A DNA stretch of 19,364 nucleotides from Chloroflexota bacterium (GTDB taxonomy: Bacteria > Chloroflexota > UBA6077 > JACQUR01), in the NCBI GenBank assembly GCA_016210245.1, contig JACQUR010000191.1, positions 1-19,364 on the forward strand, given 5' to 3'. The notes beneath the pieces were generated by a model that worked only from the letters and a program-made list of their open reading frames with translations, was not told where the DNA came from and made no database searches. Shown here piece by piece: positions 18,728 to 19,364 of this stretch (position 1 is the first letter of the stretch; every line of letters begins with the position of its first letter). Made by a program: the position numbers and the translations under genes.

Positions 18728-19364
18728 TCAGTACTGCAGCGCGGTCAGGCGATTGGCGCCGATCTGGCTGGTGGCGCAGCAGAGCGGGCGGAGGGAGGTG
18801 ACGAACGCCTCCTCCGGGCGCTGCAGCACGCCCTCCAGGTCGAGCAGGTCGCCGCCGATCACGCGCTCCATGGCCGGCAGGGCGATGCGCTCCTCGGTCT
18901 TGCCGGTGCTGATCAGCGCGTCGGCCTCGGGTACATAGTAGATGAAGCCAGTGTCCGTGCCCTCGGCGTCGGTGTTCTCGCTGTTCATCAGCACGGTCTT
19001 GATGCCCAGGCGCTCACAGCGGTTGCAGAGCAGCATCAGGTCGACCATGCCGTGGCCAGCGCCTTCCTGGGTCAGGATGGCCGCGTTGGCGCCCAGCAGC
19101 ATGGCGGTCTTGGCCGCGAACGACGCCACCCGCTCTTTCTCGGGCAGGGTGTGGCACATGGAGGGCACGAGGATCACCCCGGCCAGGCTCAACTCGCGCC
19201 CGTCGAGCGCGTACAGCTCCTCCAGCAGCGCGCTGTTCTGGTAGAGGTAGGTGCGGTTGCGCTGGCAGCCGAAGAGGAAGTTCCCGCTGACCAGCGCGCC
19301 GTCCAGCACCTCGTTGGGGTGCATGGCCAGCGGCAGCTTGCCATTGGTGCTCTCGCCGTAGACC
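18728..19364 (-). CDS. GrdE-like glycine/betaine/proline reductase family protein (5' part outside window)
   Basis: This is the C-terminal 211 residues of a larger protein; the frame stays open to the right edge, so the start lies outside. It resembles the second half of GrdE, the component B proprotein of glycine reductase, and related PrdA/sarcosine/betaine reductase subunits. Matching segments, compared from memory, are VYGESTNGKLPLAMHPNEVL, DGALVSGN, CQRNRTY, EELYALDGRELSLAGVIL, AAILTQEGAGHGMVDLMLLC, GIKTVLMNSEN and LPAMERVIGG. Classical GrdE is cleaved to create a pyruvoyl group at a Cys in the region aligned with SGNFLFGC. Here a Phe follows SGN and a Cys occurs four residues after that Asn, so processing cannot be assumed. 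Partner subunits are not in the window, and a non-selenium homologue with another substrate is possible. It converges on the ATPase gene. Confidence 0.75.
   Translation of the reverse strand, partial: VYGESTNGKLPLAMHPNEVLDGALVSGNFLFGCQRNRTYLYQNSALLEELYALDGRELSLAGVILVPSMCHTLPEKERVASFAAKTAMLLGANAAILTQEGAGHGMVDLMLLCNRCERLGIKTVLMNSENTDAEGTDTGFIYYVPEADALISTGKTEERIALPAMERVIGGDLLDLEGVLQRPEEAFVTSLRPLCCATSQIGANRLTALQY

Overview
The window looks like a chromosomal segment of a high-GC member of the Chloroflexota. The evidence is the giant gene's C-terminus. It carries a module with a GYPVSGRF-type core and a QAFQK...LQWRPE tail, preceded by a ZU5-like domain ending in LTVFAVL. From memory, this pairing is typical of secreted Chloroflexota proteins. 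Long TATPT-type stalks and an extended -10 of the form TGCTACAAT fit the same group. No tRNA, rRNA, CRISPR array, transposase or phage gene is visible.

Layout. Positions 1-308 hold no gene but contain short GC-rich palindromes. Three minus-strand genes follow: a membrane-anchored class A beta-lactamase-fold serine hydrolase (309-1625), a membrane protein with a degenerate GTPase-like half and a DUF697-like half (1786-2748), and a giant secreted protein of about 4619 residues (2899-16758). The gap between the last two is filled almost edge to edge by a roughly 140-nt near-perfect palindrome (2755-2893) built from AACGGATT-type units. A 609-nt divergent region (16759-17367) carries a promoter candidate in each direction, an 8-bp hairpin and a perfect 31-bp inverted repeat. 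On the plus strand lies a winged-helix/AAA+ ATPase (17368-18651). It converges, across a long hairpin, on a GrdE-like glycine/betaine/proline reductase family gene that runs off the right edge (18728-19364, minus).

The giant protein dominates the window. Its order is: signal peptide, Thr/Ala/Pro stalk, BNR/sortilin-like propeller P1, modules F-F-Ig-F-F-Ig-F, a second propeller P2, modules F-F-Ig-F-F-Ig-F-F-Ig, Gly/Pro linker, ZU5-like domain and Chloroflexota C-terminal modules. F is a FlgD-Ig-like module (11 copies) and Ig is a module with a DxNxNGxxD loop (5 copies). The gene therefore looks like a duplication of one P-(F-F-Ig)n unit.

A different repeat of about 70 residues (hallmarks GGTGAGQSR and PDATSTY) occurs seven times, in groups of one, three and three. 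It sits inside a propeller blade, inside an FlgD-like module and at the front of an Ig module. In each case a related module without the insert exists elsewhere in the same protein. The repeat therefore behaves like an in-frame intragenic mobile module, and this is the most unusual thing in the window.

How the genes work together is inference. The minus-strand trio encodes envelope or surface proteins and may be co-transcribed unless the 2755-2893 palindrome terminates or processes the message. The ATPase and the reductase-family gene seem unrelated to the trio.
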